From IMG/VR virus record IMGVR_UViG_3300042691_009360, positions 1 through 39,264 of that record: 39,264 bases of DNA; one strand, 5' to 3'. A program made the position numbers and the translations under genes. Within the stretch, counting starts at the first letter, position 1, and each line of letters starts with the position of its first letter. A model generated the notes under the pieces. That model was given only the letters and a program-made list of their open reading frames with translations, was not told where the DNA came from and searched no databases. Shown here in pieces: positions 1-9,443 of this stretch. The DNA comes from a virus.

Positions 1-161
1 ATAAAGTAGCATCAATATCAGGAACTCCTTTATGTATTGATAAATGTGCACCATTAATACAAGTAGATACGGCAATCACTTTAGAATTTCCAGGCGGAGC
101 TCCTATTAATGGGGATAGTAATGTATATTTAGAAATTAATTATCTTATTAACGAAATCTAA
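1..161 (+). CDS. C-terminal fragment of an unidentified phage protein
   Basis: An open frame enters from the left edge and stops at TAA 159-161, giving 52 complete codons (first full codon at 3). The peptide ends in YLEINYLINEI and is rich in beta-type residues, with two cysteines near its start (CIDKC). It sits directly before the neck genes, so a head or neck structural protein is plausible. The fragment is too short for me to assign a family. The start lies outside the window. Confidence 0.6.
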   Translation, partial: KVASISGTPLCIDKCAPLIQVDTAITLEFPGGAPINGDSNVYLEINYLINEI

Positions 162-179
162 GGTATTCTTTAATATTGG

Positions 180-188
180 ATATTTATA
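180..188 (+). promoter_or_regulatory. ATATTTATA motif, putative late promoter element
   Basis: ATATTTATA lies in the 40-base gap between the first fragment and the neck gene, 13 bases before its ATG at 202. It is preceded by a T-rich stretch (tattctttaat). It is one of eleven intergenic copies of ATATTTAT(A/T) in the window. The promoter role is inferred from position. Confidence 0.5.
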
Positions 189-201
189 GTAAACTATCAC
201 T

Positions 202-1380
202 ATGAATATTCCAATTTGGCAGGGTTCAAGTTCGTTTTCGTTAGCGTCTGCTTCATACTATAGTATACCACCGACCGGAAGTTCACCGACCCCATTCGGT
301 TTATACGATACGGATGCGGAGTTTAAATCGGATGCTGATAAAGTATCTAATTGGTGTGCTCGAAGATTAGGATACCCTATAATGGATGTTGAAATGCAAG
401 ACATTAACTTTTGGGCTTGCTTTGAGGAGGCCGTTACCGAATATTCGGCTCAAGTAAATCAGTTTAATGTTAGAGACCATCTATTATCTATTAGAGGATC
501 GTCTACTACTAATAGTGTAACTCAAAGAGTTATTAAAAATAATTTAGGTCCTATTATTGATATAGCAGAAAATTATGGTTCTGAAGCTGGCAGTGGTGGT
601 AATATTACATATAAGACGGGAAGCATTGATGTAGTGGCTGATAAACAAGTGTATGATTTACAAGCTTTATTTGCTAATGTTCATGAAAATGGAGAAAGAA
701 TAGAAATTAAAAAAGTATTTCATGAAGGACCTCCCGCTATTGTAAGATATTTTGATCCGTTCGTTGGTACGGGTATGGGTACACAGCAGTTATTAGATTC
801 ATTCGGTTGGGGCAATTATACTCCGGCAGTTAACTTTATTATGATGCCTATTTATGCAGACCTTTTAAGGTTACAAGCTATTGAGATGAATGACCAAATT
901 AGAAAATCTGCATATTCATTTGAGTTAGTTAATAATGAATTACGGATATTCCCAATACCTAGACAGTCATATAAAATGTGGTTTCATTATATAGTTAAAA
1001 AAGATAGGAATAATCCTTTATTGACTCCTACCGGATCTGTCTCTGATTATTCAAATGTTCCCTATGATAATATCACCTATAATTCCATCAATGATATCGG
1101 AAAACAGTGGGTATGGCAATATACCCTCGCATTGGCCAAGGAGCTTTTAGGTAATATAAGGAATAAATACTCAACAGTTCCGGCACCCGGAGCTGAAGTA
1201 ACCTTAAACGGGGCAGATTTGGTAACGCAGGGGACTGCTGACAAAGAGAAACTTATAACTCAACTACGAGAGAATTTAGAACAACTATCTAGAAAAACAT
1301 TGATGGCTAACGAGCAAGAGATAGCTACCAATTTACAAAATACTATGCGAGGAGTTCCACTTAAAATTTATATTGGATAA
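202..1380 (+). CDS. Neck protein, probably T4 gp13-like head-tail connector
   Basis: The product is 392 residues. After about 35 residues of Ser/Pro-rich N-terminus comes a segment typical of T4-type neck proteins: FGLYDTDAEFKSDADKVSNW, then RRLGYPIMDVEMQD and an F-EEAVTEYS helix (about residues 33-85). The rest is mixed alpha/beta and includes a Trp/Tyr-rich stretch near residues 255-270. The stop overlaps the next gene's start (TAATG), and the next genes are a second neck protein and the tail terminator, as in the T4 13-14-15 order. The role would be to join the portal vertex to the tail. I recognise the family from the segment and context. Whether it matches gp13 rather than gp14 is not certain. 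No Shine-Dalgarno is seen; an ATATTTATA motif lies upstream. Confidence 0.7.
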   Translation: MNIPIWQGSSSFSLASASYYSIPPTGSSPTPFGLYDTDAEFKSDADKVSNWCARRLGYPIMDVEMQDINFWACFEEAVTEYSAQVNQFNVRDHLLSIRGSSTTNSVTQRVIKNNLGPIIDIAENYGSEAGSGGNITYKTGSIDVVADKQVYDLQALFANVHENGERIEIKKVFHEGPPAIVRYFDPFVGTGMGTQQLLDSFGWGNYTPAVNFIMMPIYADLLRLQAIEMNDQIRKSAYSFELVNNELRIFPIPRQSYKMWFHYIVKKDRNNPLLTPTGSVSDYSNVPYDNITYNSINDIGKQWVWQYTLALAKELLGNIRNKYSTVPAPGAEVTLNGADLVTQGTADKEKLITQLRENLEQLSRKTLMANEQEIATNLQNTMRGVPLKIYIG

Positions 1381-1886
1381 TGGCACTATTCGGATCTTCC
1401 AGAGATATTTCTTTTTTTCGGCATATCAATAAAGAATTGATAAATGATATCATACAGACTGAAATAGATTTTTATAAACCGATAGTGTCTGAAACTGAAT
1501 CTAATATATATGGAGAAGCATCAGAGCATAAATCATACTATATTCCTATTAGATTGGCTAGTTTAATAACTAGGGATGACATCGTTAATACCACGGATGA
1601 AATGGGAGTAGACACCGATCAAACAGTTACATTTGCATTTTTACGAGATGGTACTTTAGATTCAATAGGTTTAGTTCCTGAAATAGGAGATGTTATTGAA
1701 TGGGATTCCAAGTATTGGGAAATAAACGGTATTAACATTAATCAATATATTTTAGGTAGAAACGATTTAACTAATAAAACTATCGGTGCTGAATTTGGCG
1801 CTAATTGGTCGTATATATGTAAAACTAATTTGACTAGAAGAAGCCGTTTAAACATAGAAAGAATTAGATTCGGAGGTAAAAAATGA
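1380..1886 (+). CDS. Second neck protein, probably T4 gp14-like
   Basis: The product is 168 residues. It begins with MALFGSSRDISFFRHINKEL, an N-terminus seen in T4-type gp14-like neck proteins. It continues with a beta-rich middle (SYYIPIRL, VIEWDSKYWEIN) and a basic C-terminus (TRRSRLNIERIRFGGKK). T4 gp14 is longer (256 residues). The start overlaps the stop of the preceding neck gene and the end overlaps the next gene (ATGA), so the three are probably translationally coupled. The expected role is to complete the neck beneath the portal so the tail can attach. The assignment rests on order and N-terminal resemblance. Confidence 0.6.
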   Translation: MALFGSSRDISFFRHINKELINDIIQTEIDFYKPIVSETESNIYGEASEHKSYYIPIRLASLITRDDIVNTTDEMGVDTDQTVTFAFLRDGTLDSIGLVPEIGDVIEWDSKYWEINGININQYILGRNDLTNKTIGAEFGANWSYICKTNLTRRSRLNIERIRFGGKK

Positions 1887-2293
1887 AATTATTAGAATCG
1901 CATTTAGCTACTAGAGATAATATGGCTCCTTATTTGGCAGACATAATAAAATACTTCGAGAAGAATGACGTTTCTTGTAAACCGTATCCTAAAGTAATAA
2001 TCATCAAAGATACAGGAAATTCTGAAAATCCTTTAGGTAATACCGGGTATTACAATCCTAGTACCCAAACTATCGCTTTATATATTTTGAATAGACACTT
2101 AAAAGACGTATTGAGGAGTTTTGCTCATGAATTAATACATCATGACCAATGTATTAAGTACGGAAATAATTTATATGTAGATACCGAAAATGTAAATAAC
2201 GATAGATTTTTACAGCGTTTAGAAGCGGATGCCTATTTTAGGGGCAATATGCTTTTTAGATCTTGGGAAAATAATCTTAAAAATACTAGATAA
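1883..2293 (+). CDS. Small zinc-metallopeptidase-like protein (HExxH)
   Basis: The product is 136 residues and contains AHELIHHDQ, with H82, E83 and H86 forming an HExxH zinc site. A later LEADA (E114) could supply the third ligand, as in gluzincin-type folds such as M78/ImmA-like or SprT-like proteins. The N-terminal half has a beta-hairpin pattern (PKVIIIKD, TGYYNPSTQTIALYI) before the active-site helix, which is normal for this fold. It overlaps both neighbours (ATGA in front, TAATG behind) inside the neck gene group. A role in processing or assembling the neck is possible, as is a structural remnant. The substrate is unknown. No signal peptide is seen. Confidence 0.65.
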   Translation: MKLLESHLATRDNMAPYLADIIKYFEKNDVSCKPYPKVIIIKDTGNSENPLGNTGYYNPSTQTIALYILNRHLKDVLRSFAHELIHHDQCIKYGNNLYVDTENVNNDRFLQRLEADAYFRGNMLFRSWENNLKNTR

Positions 2294-3543
2294 TGGCACG
2301 TTTACCGAGAAAACCTAAAACCCAATATGAAATATCTACTACTGCAAGGGGTAATGATATACAGGGCAATCTTTTAGGTGAGGAATTAAAGGTAAATAGG
2401 GCATTGCAGACTAGAAGAGATGATAATGTTAGGGATTATAAATTAACATTAGAAGATATTGATACTGCTATTTTAGAATATTTAGATACGCAAGTATTGC
2501 CTAGTATTAACGATCAAGGAAAATCATTTAAAATTCCTATTGTTTATGGGTCTCCGGAACGATGGCATTCAGTACAAAAAGACGGGTATTTTAAAGATAA
2601 AGACGGAAAAACTCAAGTTCCCCTAATAATGTTTAGACGTACAGGAATGGCAAAAAATAGAACTTTGAGTAATAAAGTAGATGCTAATTATCCTAGAGTA
2701 TATCAGACATTTTCTAAACAATGGACTAAAAAAGATTCATATATACCATTTGCAGTAGCAAATAATATGAGTCCTAGATATGAACAATATAATGTAGTAG
2801 TACCTGATTACGTTGATATAACATATGAATTTATAGTTTGGTCAGATTATATAGATCAAATGAATAAAATAGTAGAAGCTATAAATTATGCAGAGGGTGC
2901 ATATTGGGGTGAACGAGAAAGATTTAAATTTAGAACTAGAATAGATTCATTTGACAACCAGACCGAATTGAATTCTGATAATGATAGAATTGTTAGGACT
3001 ACATTTTCTTTAGTTTTATATGGATATATTATTCCGGATGCACTACAAAAACAAATAGCACAGCAATCCTCCAAAGTATATACCAATCACGTTATTAGGT
3101 TCGGTCAAGAGATAGACTCTGTAACTGAATTAGCAGATACCGGTGGTCCGTTAGGAGGTAGAACGGTATCATCTCCGGGTCAAGAATCATCTATTAATTT
3201 AAATACTACTTCTACTACTATAAATTTATCAAATGAAGTAGCAGATTATTTAGCATTAAACATAAGTAAAAATGTAGATCTTATATCCGGAAATACCGCA
3301 ATATTTTTGACTTCTACTATTGCAACTGCTCCCGGATCATTACCTGCTACTAGTAAAGATAATTTTTCAGTATATATTAATGGCCAATATATACCTTCAG
3401 TATTCATAACTAGGTTTGCACAGGTAGGGACTTCGGTAGAAATTGATTTTAATACTGCTGGATTGGGATACTCTATCACTGATGGCGTTGATGAAATAAC
3501 TGCAATAGGTAAATTTGAACCTTCTTCTGATACTACGATATGA
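2293..3543 (+). CDS. gp15: Tail terminator / sheath stabiliser, T4 gp15-like
   Basis: The product is 416 residues. The first 255 or so resemble T4 gp15-type proximal tail sheath stabilisers: IPIVYGSPERWHSVQKDG near residue 75, then PLIMFRRTGM, a VVVPDYVDITYEFIVWSDYIDQMNKIVEAI region, and a closing RTTFSLVLYGYIIPDA. This ring caps the finished tail and is the docking surface for the head. T4 gp15 is 272 residues, so about 150 C-terminal residues are extra. The last 100 of these look like an Ig/IPT-type beta domain (FSVYINGQYIPSVFITRF). The gene overlaps the metallopeptidase-like gene in front and the fibre gene behind. Confidence 0.7.
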   Translation: MARLPRKPKTQYEISTTARGNDIQGNLLGEELKVNRALQTRRDDNVRDYKLTLEDIDTAILEYLDTQVLPSINDQGKSFKIPIVYGSPERWHSVQKDGYFKDKDGKTQVPLIMFRRTGMAKNRTLSNKVDANYPRVYQTFSKQWTKKDSYIPFAVANNMSPRYEQYNVVVPDYVDITYEFIVWSDYIDQMNKIVEAINYAEGAYWGERERFKFRTRIDSFDNQTELNSDNDRIVRTTFSLVLYGYIIPDALQKQIAQQSSKVYTNHVIRFGQEIDSVTELADTGGPLGGRTVSSPGQESSINLNTTSTTINLSNEVADYLALNISKNVDLISGNTAIFLTSTIATAPGSLPATSKDNFSVYINGQYIPSVFITRFAQVGTSVEIDFNTAGLGYSITDGVDEITAIGKFEPSSDTTI

Positions 3544-4220
3544 GTTATAATATACAGCGTAAACAATTACAAACTCCGTTAAGTGCAAGTTATGCGGAAT
3601 CGGCATCACATTTAATTGGGGGAGCTACATTTAATACTGGGTCGGTTGTAACTACATCATCATTTAATAATTTTACCGGGTCGTATACTACCGGATCGTT
3701 TACCGGATCGTTTACTGGATTATTATTTGGTACTGCCTCTTTCGCAACCACAGCATCATATATACCAACATTACGGGCTACCGGGTCTAATACTCAAATT
3801 CAATTTAACGACAATGGACTGTTAGGATCATCACCCAATTTCCTTTTTCAAAACAATAACATCCATATTTCGGGAAGTAATGTGTTTATGAATCCCGGTT
3901 ATAGTGCTGGAGGCACTATAGGTAGTCTGTATCCAGATCAATTTGGATTGTATGATGTCGGAGATATTCCCATAGCATTATACGATAATACTGATCAATC
4001 ATATAAGTATGGAGATGGAAACTACACTATATCAGGATCGAAGCATATATTTAGTTATTATCCGATATCGGCATCAGCCGGAGTAGCAACATCTTTATTA
4101 ACTCTAACTCCAACACATCCCTTACCTGTAGCACCACAGACTGGGACCTTCATGGTATCTGCAAGTTCACCTCCTAAACCATACTTTTGGGATGGAAGTG
4201 TGTGGAATCCATTATATTAA
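3540..4220 (+). CDS. Short tail fibre-like protein
   Basis: The product is 226 residues. It has a low-complexity N-terminal shaft of Ser/Thr/Gly repeats (YTTGSFTGSFTGLLFGTASF, about residues 50-70). This is the same module found in the genes at 5114 and 9444. A short beta region follows (NTQIQFNDNG) and the protein ends in PYFWDGSVWNPLY, a C-terminal pattern common in phage fibre proteins. It probably trimerises. It starts inside the end of the terminator gene (ATGA) and so may be translated by coupling. Its receptor is unknown. Confidence 0.65.
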   Translation: MSYNIQRKQLQTPLSASYAESASHLIGGATFNTGSVVTTSSFNNFTGSYTTGSFTGSFTGLLFGTASFATTASYIPTLRATGSNTQIQFNDNGLLGSSPNFLFQNNNIHISGSNVFMNPGYSAGGTIGSLYPDQFGLYDVGDIPIALYDNTDQSYKYGDGNYTISGSKHIFSYYPISASAGVATSLLTLTPTHPLPVAPQTGTFMVSASSPPKPYFWDGSVWNPLY

Positions 4221-4228
4221 ATAATCTT

Positions 4229-4237
4229 ATATTTATA
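4229..4237 (+). promoter_or_regulatory. ATATTTATA motif, putative late promoter element
   Basis: The motif lies in the 21-base gap between the short fibre gene and the gene at 4242. Only four bases separate it from the ATG, so if it acts as a -10-like element the transcript would begin at or next to the start codon. Confidence 0.5.
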
Positions 4238-4241
4238 TAAG

Positions 4242-4556
4242 ATGTCTACTAAACAATATTTAACATGGGAACAGACTCAATACGATATACAATGGAATAA
4301 TAATCCGTATACTTGGGATGAAGTATTTATTCTTTTAGAAATTATAGAAGAATTAGGAGGATTCGGAGGCCCGGAAGTTGGATATCAAAAATTAGATAAA
4401 GAAAAAAAGAAAAAATTAATTACTTTAATAGCTAAAGTGAGGGGGGAAGAATTTAAAGAAGAAGCTTATAAAAACGAAGATATAAAAGTTATAGTAAAAG
4501 ATATTGAAATAGTAGCTAAAGAAGTATTAGGAATAGAGTTAAAAATAACCAAATAA
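4242..4556 (+). CDS. Small charged protein of unknown function
   Basis: The product is 104 residues. It has an aromatic N-terminus (YLTWEQTQYDIQWNNNPYTW), a hydrophobic/acidic helix (DEVFILLEIIEELGG), then a strongly charged Lys/Glu helical half (LDKEKKKKLITLIAKV). There is no membrane segment or signal peptide. I do not recognise a family. It sits between two structural genes and is followed after one base by the gene at 4558, suggesting a joint message. It could be a minor virion or assembly protein. Confidence 0.5.
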   Translation: MSTKQYLTWEQTQYDIQWNNNPYTWDEVFILLEIIEELGGFGGPEVGYQKLDKEKKKKLITLIAKVRGEEFKEEAYKNEDIKVIVKDIEIVAKEVLGIELKITK

Positions 4557-4557
4557 T

Positions 4558-5103
4558 ATGTATACCTTTTATACCGATAAAACTGAAATATTTGAGTGCA
4601 ATATATCTTTGCAAGGGGCTAAATTGACTGATTCAAAAGCTAGATTGCTTCTGGAATCAGATGATTATAATTTGGTATTCTACGGCTCAATAACCAAAGA
4701 TGGTAAATGCACTATACCAGTTAAAAAATTAAAATCAGTTTTATCTGAAAATACTAAAGGTAAAGTTAAATTAGAAGTAATCGCTGAAGATACTTATTTT
4801 GAACCGTGGTCAGATGAGTTCGACATTGAAACTAGTAAAAAAGTTCAGGTAGAAGTTAAATCATCTAATAAAACTCCTATCGTAGAATCTTCGGAAAAGA
4901 AAATTAAAGTAACGGTAAATAATAATTTAGATAGAGTTACTAATGAATTTATTTCCTTGTTAAATAAGGGAAAAATTACTATATTCAATCTCAAAGAAAA
5001 TAAACGATTGGTAAATAAAATAGGATCATTGTTAGTTGAAAAACATAATCTAAGTGAAAGGGATATTCCTCTTTTAATTAATAGTGTAATCCAAAAATTA
5101 TAA
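4558..5103 (+). CDS. Unknown phage protein with N-terminal beta domain
   Basis: The product is 181 residues. The first 95 residues alternate beta strands (SKARLLLES, YNLVFYGSITKDGKCTIPV, KVKLEVIAEDTYFEPWSDEF), suggesting a small beta-sandwich. After a polar linker (residues 98-115) the last 60 residues look helical and charged. The gene starts one base after the previous stop, just before the large fibre gene. A structural or fibre-attachment role is plausible from position only. I do not recognise the family. Confidence 0.5.
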   Translation: MYTFYTDKTEIFECNISLQGAKLTDSKARLLLESDDYNLVFYGSITKDGKCTIPVKKLKSVLSENTKGKVKLEVIAEDTYFEPWSDEFDIETSKKVQVEVKSSNKTPIVESSEKKIKVTVNNNLDRVTNEFISLLNKGKITIFNLKENKRLVNKIGSLLVEKHNLSERDIPLLINSVIQKL

Positions 5104-5113
5104 TAGGTTTTAA

Positions 5114-8100
5114 ATGGCGGGAGCAAATGATTTTACAGGTAAATTCATTAGCAGTACCTACCAACGAGTATTACAATTATCTGGTAGCGGTGAACTAACA
5201 GATGGTACTGGCTCGTTAGTAAGTTTTCTGCCTATAACCGTATCTAATGCTTTAACAGCATCTTACGTACCAGGAGTTACAGTCACTACTCCAGGTGGAG
5301 ACTTATGGTCTATACAATTTAACTCGGCTAGTACTTTTCAAGGTTCCAACAAATTACTATTCAACAGTGCATCCTCAGTACTAACATTAACCGGTTCATT
5401 AAGTATAACTGGTTCAACTCTACAAGTAGGAAGCAATACATTATACGGTGATACTCTGTTATCGGGTAGTATAACCATATCCGGATCACATTTAGCAAAT
5501 ACACCAACAATTAGGGTGTATGGTGATATGGAAACTGATGGTGTAATTAAATTCCTACCGGTATCCTATGACATAGATCCAACAATATCCGGTTCCTACA
5601 TTTTTGTATCAGGTTCAACTGATGACTTGTATTTTTCTCAAAATGGTGCAGGATATAGTAACGTCACTCGTCTACGTTGGATAGAAGGTAATTTATATAC
5701 TGGGTTATTAAACGGTGGTATAGTAACACAAGTAAATACCAACACATACAGGATTAGCAGTGGTAGTGGTATTATTGTTAATTTAAACGGATCGTATAAT
5801 AATAATCCATACCCAATAATAGAATATCTTAATTGGGGAAATATAACTAATACAATTGATGCTTTAAGTGGATCATTCGATCAACAATTTATAGCTATAT
5901 CCTCCTCAGCAGGCACGCCAGTTATTAAAGCACAAGGTACGCCGTACATTGATGGTGATTATAATACTTTTATACCAATTGGTATTGTACTCCATCAAAA
6001 TAGAAGCTCAATAAATGGTGTTCAAACTTTCCCAGGAGTAGCTTATGGTTGGAAACAAAGATCTTTTGATTTTATTAAAGCATTTGGAGCATTAAAAATC
6101 GCAGGATATAATTTAACACAAAGTGGTTCCTCAACAAGAGGGTTATTATTGAGTGGAGGTACTTCTTGGGTTGATGGTAGAAATTATGCAGTTGATCCTA
6201 ATAATCCAAGTTACATTACGGAAGCAGTAGGTACGACTACTTCTAAAATATTTAGATACTATCAGTCGGGATCTAATTGGCAATCCAATTGGGGCTACAA
6301 TACAAATGGAGGAGCGGGATTTACAGATATTGATCCAACTCAGTATTCAAATGCCGGTACACTAACTCCTGTACCTGTAAACAACTGGAGTATACAGAGA
6401 GTATTTTACTTTCCTAATAGTGCGACAAAAGCATTATTTGTTTATTATGGTAACGCTGTATACGCCAATGAGGCAGCTGCATTAGCAGCAGTAACCACTG
6501 AACCATTTACCGAAGCTCCTAATACAGCAGCCAGCTCTATCTATGTTGGTTATATGTTGTTGAGACATAATGCTGATTTTACAGTACCAGCATCATATGA
6601 ATTTTACTCTGCTGGTTTATTTAGAGGATCTGGTGCAGGCGGTGGCGGAGGTGGAGGTGGAGCATCTACATTATCTGGATTAACAGATGTGTCACTATCA
6701 TCATTAGCTAATGGTGATTTATTAAAGTATAATTCAAGTACAGGATTATGGAACAATACAAAAACGCTATCAGGTAGTTACACTTTATCAGGATCTCTAG
6801 TTACTAATGATGGTGTATGGGTTCAGAGTTTAACAGCTTCTTTTATCAGTGCATCATCTATTACCGGGTCCTTATTTGGTACTGCAAGCTGGGCAGTGTC
6901 AGCTTCTATATCAACAAGTAGTAGTTATGCTTTAAATTCCTCATTTGCTCTTACAGCTAACACGGCTAACACGGCTAACAGTGCTACATCAGCAACTGAA
7001 GCTAATACGGTAAGAATTAATCCTCAAGATATAACAACGAATGCATTTAAACCGTTTTTACTGCCTAAAGAGTTAAGCACATCCCCTGTACCATATTATT
7101 CTAGATTAGATGAGACTGCACTTACTCTTAATCCAGCAAAAAATATTATACGGTTTATTCCTAATGACACTAACGCTAAGCCTCAATTAGAAATAGGTGA
7201 TTCATTAACTAATAACAGTGGTCAATTAGTTGTATATGGTAAGGTATGGGCAGAAGAATTAAACATACTGCCTACTACTATTAAATTTATAGACACGGTA
7301 AATACTAGTAGTTTTAATAAGCTCACGGATTTATCATTTATTGATTCTAAATTAGTATTGTCTACCGGATCATTTTCTGGATCATTTTCCGGTTCTTTTT
7401 TCGGTACTGCAAGTTGGGCTACCAATGCTGTAACAGCATCTTTCTTACCAATTGGCAGTTATAGTATAACGTCTTCTTGGGCTCAATCTTCATCCCAAGC
7501 ATTAACGGCATCTTATACCCCTAATGCACTCATTACAGCGTCTGTTTCCTCTAATGTAATAACATTTACTAAAGGAAACAATACTACGTTTAATTTAACA
7601 GTAAACACGGGGTCTGTAGTAACCCCGGGTGGTTCAGATACTCAAATTCAATATAACTCAGGAAGTACATTTGCAGGTTCTTCAGCTTTTGTATTTTCAT
7701 ATGCTTCTCAAAGTGTTAAAATTGGATCTACAAATACTTTAATAGGACAACGCACTTTAGCTGTCGGTTTAAATAATATAGCTTCCGGATCAAACTCAGT
7801 AGCATTTGGTACTGCTAACCAATCTAGAGGTATAGGATCATTAGCATCTGGTGATACAACTATTACTATAGGACAATTTTCTCATGCTGAGGGATTCCAA
7901 ACTACAGCTACTGGTCAATGGTCACACGTAGAAGGATATTTAGCTGAATCTAAAGGAGATTATTCTCATGCTGAAGGTTCACAAACTATAAGTTCAGGAT
8001 CATACTCTCATGCCGAAGGATCTAATACAACAGCATATGGTAATGCATCTCATGTTGAGGGCATAGGATCAATAACCAAAACTGATTATTCACACGCTGA

Positions 8101-9427
8101 AGGATACTATACTATAACATCTGGAAGCTCATATACTGTATCCGGATCAAATGTAGTATTATATGCGTATAATCAGACTGCTACCGGTGTTGGATATATA
8201 GTACCATCTCCAGGATCTCTTCCTTTTACAACTACTCAAACAAATTATTTATTATGGGGAGATTTGGATTCTGACCAGATCTGGGTTTCACAAATAGATG
8301 ATATACAACAAGTTGATTTAGAAGGAGGAGGAGCAAGGTCAGTCATTTATATTTCAAAATATGATAATCAAGGTCCTACCAATACTGTAACAACAGGTAG
8401 TTTTATTTATAATTTAGACTCTAACACTGCTTTTATTGAGCCAATTGGATTCTTTGATTATGATAATAGTTTAGTTGAAGTATATGATGTTGATTTAACA
8501 GGAATTAGTTGGTCAGGAGGAGTATTATTAACATTACCTAATTATGGATCTTATGTTTTTGATATTAGTGGAGTGACTTACTCCTCTAATACCTCTTCTA
8601 TTACTATAACTACTCCTCAAACCATAATTAATAACTCTGGAGCTCCATCTTTAACTGGTACTACATTTAATACAGGCCATGTATTTGGAACAAATATATC
8701 TAGTGATTGGTCAGGAAATGAAGAAGTCACTTTACCGGATGAAAATGGAGTTAGTGTTGTTAGATATTATAATTCTATATCTAAAACATTAACTATTTCT
8801 GGAAGTGGTAATTACACCTCATCATTTCAAAATAATACTTTATTCTATTTAAACGGTACATTATCAAGAGTATCAGCTTCTTCTTATAGTAATAGTGCTA
8901 CACACGTTACTATGTCTGTTGGTCCTACCTATGATTTATATTATAGTCAACCGACTATAACTTTAGGTAACACGGCTCACGCTGGAGGAGCTTATACTAT
9001 AACAAATGGTAATTTCCAAACAGCTGTTGGTACATATAATAAAAACAATAATACAAGCGATTTATTTGTTGTTGGTGGCGGGTTAAGCGAAACTACGAGA
9101 AAAGATGTATTGGCAGTATCTACTACGACTATCACTATGTCTGGTAGTGTTAGTATATCAGGATCATTGCTAGTAAATGGAACAACGCCAGGTGGCTCAA
9201 CAGTAAAAGCAGGCTCAGCGACTTCATTTGGCGGTTCACCGAGAACCGGATCAATAACATTTGCTACTCCATTTACCGATAACAATTATTCAGTTACAGT
9301 AACAGGAGAAGATGCTCGTAGTTGGACAATACAATCTAAATCATCTACGGGATTCACAATTAATTCAAATTCATCAGTAGCCTTAACCGGTCCGGTTTAT
9401 TGGATTGCGACACCTTTTAATTCATAA
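5114..9427 (+). CDS. Large tail fibre / adhesin with YadA-like head repeats
   Basis: The product is 1437 residues and was probably selected for receptor binding. Visible regions, in order: a Ser/Gly/Thr-rich beta N-terminus; a larger domain to about residue 500 containing Trp-rich segments; a glycine linker (residues 505-517); a shaft with FGTASWA modules near residues 587 and 763; and six 14-residue SHAEG/SHVEG repeats at residues 923-1006, typical of a YadA-type left-handed beta-roll. Then come a beta region and a C-terminal domain of about 80 residues (ITFATPFTDNNYSVTV, DARSWTIQS) that resembles a lectin-like fibre tip. The protein probably forms a trimer. It follows the gene at 4558 by ten bases and precedes the 73-residue mini-fibre. 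Confidence 0.75.
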   Translation: MAGANDFTGKFISSTYQRVLQLSGSGELTDGTGSLVSFLPITVSNALTASYVPGVTVTTPGGDLWSIQFNSASTFQGSNKLLFNSASSVLTLTGSLSITGSTLQVGSNTLYGDTLLSGSITISGSHLANTPTIRVYGDMETDGVIKFLPVSYDIDPTISGSYIFVSGSTDDLYFSQNGAGYSNVTRLRWIEGNLYTGLLNGGIVTQVNTNTYRISSGSGIIVNLNGSYNNNPYPIIEYLNWGNITNTIDALSGSFDQQFIAISSSAGTPVIKAQGTPYIDGDYNTFIPIGIVLHQNRSSINGVQTFPGVAYGWKQRSFDFIKAFGALKIAGYNLTQSGSSTRGLLLSGGTSWVDGRNYAVDPNNPSYITEAVGTTTSKIFRYYQSGSNWQSNWGYNTNGGAGFTDIDPTQYSNAGTLTPVPVNNWSIQRVFYFPNSATKALFVYYGNAVYANEAAALAAVTTEPFTEAPNTAASSIYVGYMLLRHNADFTVPASYEFYSAGLFRGSGAGGGGGGGGASTLSGLTDVSLSSLANGDLLKYNSSTGLWNNTKTLSGSYTLSGSLVTNDGVWVQSLTASFISASSITGSLFGTASWAVSASISTSSSYALNSSFALTANTANTANSATSATEANTVRINPQDITTNAFKPFLLPKELSTSPVPYYSRLDETALTLNPAKNIIRFIPNDTNAKPQLEIGDSLTNNSGQLVVYGKVWAEELNILPTTIKFIDTVNTSSFNKLTDLSFIDSKLVLSTGSFSGSFSGSFFGTASWATNAVTASFLPIGSYSITSSWAQSSSQALTASYTPNALITASVSSNVITFTKGNNTTFNLTVNTGSVVTPGGSDTQIQYNSGSTFAGSSAFVFSYASQSVKIGSTNTLIGQRTLAVGLNNIASGSNSVAFGTANQSRGIGSLASGDTTITIGQFSHAEGFQTTATGQWSHVEGYLAESKGDYSHAEGSQTISSGSYSHAEGSNTTAYGNASHVEGIGSITKTDYSHAEGYYTITSGSSYTVSGSNVVLYAYNQTATGVGYIVPSPGSLPFTTTQTNYLLWGDLDSDQIWVSQIDDIQQVDLEGGGARSVIYISKYDNQGPTNTVTTGSFIYNLDSNTAFIEPIGFFDYDNSLVEVYDVDLTGISWSGGVLLTLPNYGSYVFDISGVTYSSNTSSITITTPQTIINNSGAPSLTGTTFNTGHVFGTNISSDWSGNEEVTLPDENGVSVVRYYNSISKTLTISGSGNYTSSFQNNTLFYLNGTLSRVSASSYSNSATHVTMSVGPTYDLYYSQPTITLGNTAHAGGAYTITNGNFQTAVGTYNKNNNTSDLFVVGGGLSETTRKDVLAVSTTTITMSGSVSISGSLLVNGTTPGGSTVKAGSATSFGGSPRTGSITFATPFTDNNYSVTVTGEDARSWTIQSKSSTGFTINSNSSVALTGPVYWIATPFNS
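7880..8131 (+). repeat. Six 14-residue YadA-like head repeats
   Basis: The period is 42 bases. Each unit begins SH(A/V)EG and ends in a small/aromatic pair. Codons differ between copies, so conservation is at protein level. A preceding stretch (SNSVAFGTANQSRGIGSLASG) looks like diverged units of the same roll. Confidence 0.7.
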
Positions 9428-9443
9428 AGGATAATTATAATAA

